From: Fidelibacterota bacterium
GTDB lineage: Bacteria > Fidelibacterota > Marinisomatia > Marinisomatales > TCS55
NCBI GenBank assembly: GCA_004124385.1
Contig: SCKN01000001.1
Coordinates: 182,606 to 246,605 of the forward strand
Reading direction: 5' to 3'
DNA length: 64,000 nt
Under the pieces are notes generated by a model that was not told the DNA's origin, made no database searches, and worked only from the letters and a program-made list of their open reading frames with translations. Positions 63,821 through 64,000 of the stretch are shown here, one piece after another (position 1 is the first letter of the stretch; every line of letters begins with the position of its first letter). A program made the position numbers and the translations under genes.

Positions 63821-64000
63821 TCAATTAAATAATAAAATTATGAATGTTAAATAACCGGCGATCAAAATACCAGACGTAATCTTGGGAATAGGTTGCTTCA
63901 TTAAAGTAATTGGAAAGAGAACAACTCCAAAAGCCAACATAAAGGGTATTTCGAATTTCATAATGTCCGTTGGAACATGTAATGGGTACAAAAAACTCAC
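63821..64000 (-). CDS. C-terminal part of a sodium/calcium antiporter-like membrane protein (5' end off window)
   Basis: 59 residues reach the right edge with no start. They contain two hydrophobic segments (FEIPFMLAFGVVLFPITLM; TSGILIAGYLTFIILLF) in the order seen at the end of YrbG-type calcium/sodium exchangers. Only the last helices are visible, so the call is tentative. Confidence 0.55.
   Translation of the reverse strand: MSFLYPLHVPTDIMKFEIPFMLAFGVVLFPITLMKQPIPKITSGILIAGYLTFIILLFN

Overview
The window looks like a contig from an uncultured marine member of the FCB superphylum, most likely Marinimicrobia (SAR406, Neomarinimicrobiota) or a close relative. The evidence is AT-rich DNA, proteins ending in type IX secretion (T9SS) type A sorting domains, a PorV/PorQ-family barrel, a large TonB-dependent receptor with an N-terminal carboxypeptidase-regulatory-like domain, and a TPR lipoprotein of a type frequent in this group. 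The taxon is inferred from gene content, not from a marker-gene comparison. Almost every gene lies on the minus strand. The only plus-strand genes are in a small cluster at 44.4-46.2 kb.

Region by region (minus-strand genes are transcribed from high to low coordinates). 1-5.6 kb: a glycerol-3-phosphate set, with a GlpT-like transporter, a GlpA-like dehydrogenase carrying a fused BFD-type [2Fe-2S] domain, a second flavoprotein, and a PhoD-like phosphatase with a T9SS sorting tail cut by the window edge. 5.6-17.7 kb: an RpiR-type regulator behind a clear promoter/operator, a secreted T9SS protein broken by a frameshift, a TonB-dependent receptor, an 1102-residue T9SS protein with calcium-loop-like repeats, a PorV/PorQ-like barrel and a SurA-like lipoprotein. 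18-26 kb: the classical thrS-infC-rpmI-rplT-pheS-pheT-zapA-folD translation operon flanked by tRNA-Val and tRNA-Arg; infC must start on ATC or ATA. 26-32 kb: a C-terminal protease, tmk, rsmI and a two-gene lysine-to-aminoadipate pathway.

32-38.7 kb is the most unusual region: a MutL-like ASKHA ATPase gene followed by six tightly packed genes, mostly membrane proteins of unknown function, with no glutamate mutase genes nearby. 38.7-44.3 kb: cdsA, a diacylglycerol-kinase-like gene, rlpA, pyrD, pyrK and a TPR lipoprotein. 44.4-46.2 kb: a PEGA-like protein, a zinc ribbon, a BolA protein and a TerB-like protein, with a DUF1232-like gene opposite. 46.2-49.7 kb: a thioredoxin-like protein, a SRAP (YedK/HMCES) protein and umuDC, bordered by two kinds of palindromic repeat. 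49.7-51.9 kb: small secreted proteins and lipoproteins and tRNA-Ser.

51.9-63.8 kb: dprA, obgE, icd, an FmdB-type zinc ribbon, coaD and rsmD. Next come a GspL/PilM-like membrane protein with a small partner and a ComEA-like DNA-binding protein, then hrcA-grpE-dnaJ, ftsE-ftsX and the end of a cation antiporter gene cut by the right edge. There are three tRNA genes, no rRNA genes, no CRISPR array, and no transposase or phage genes.
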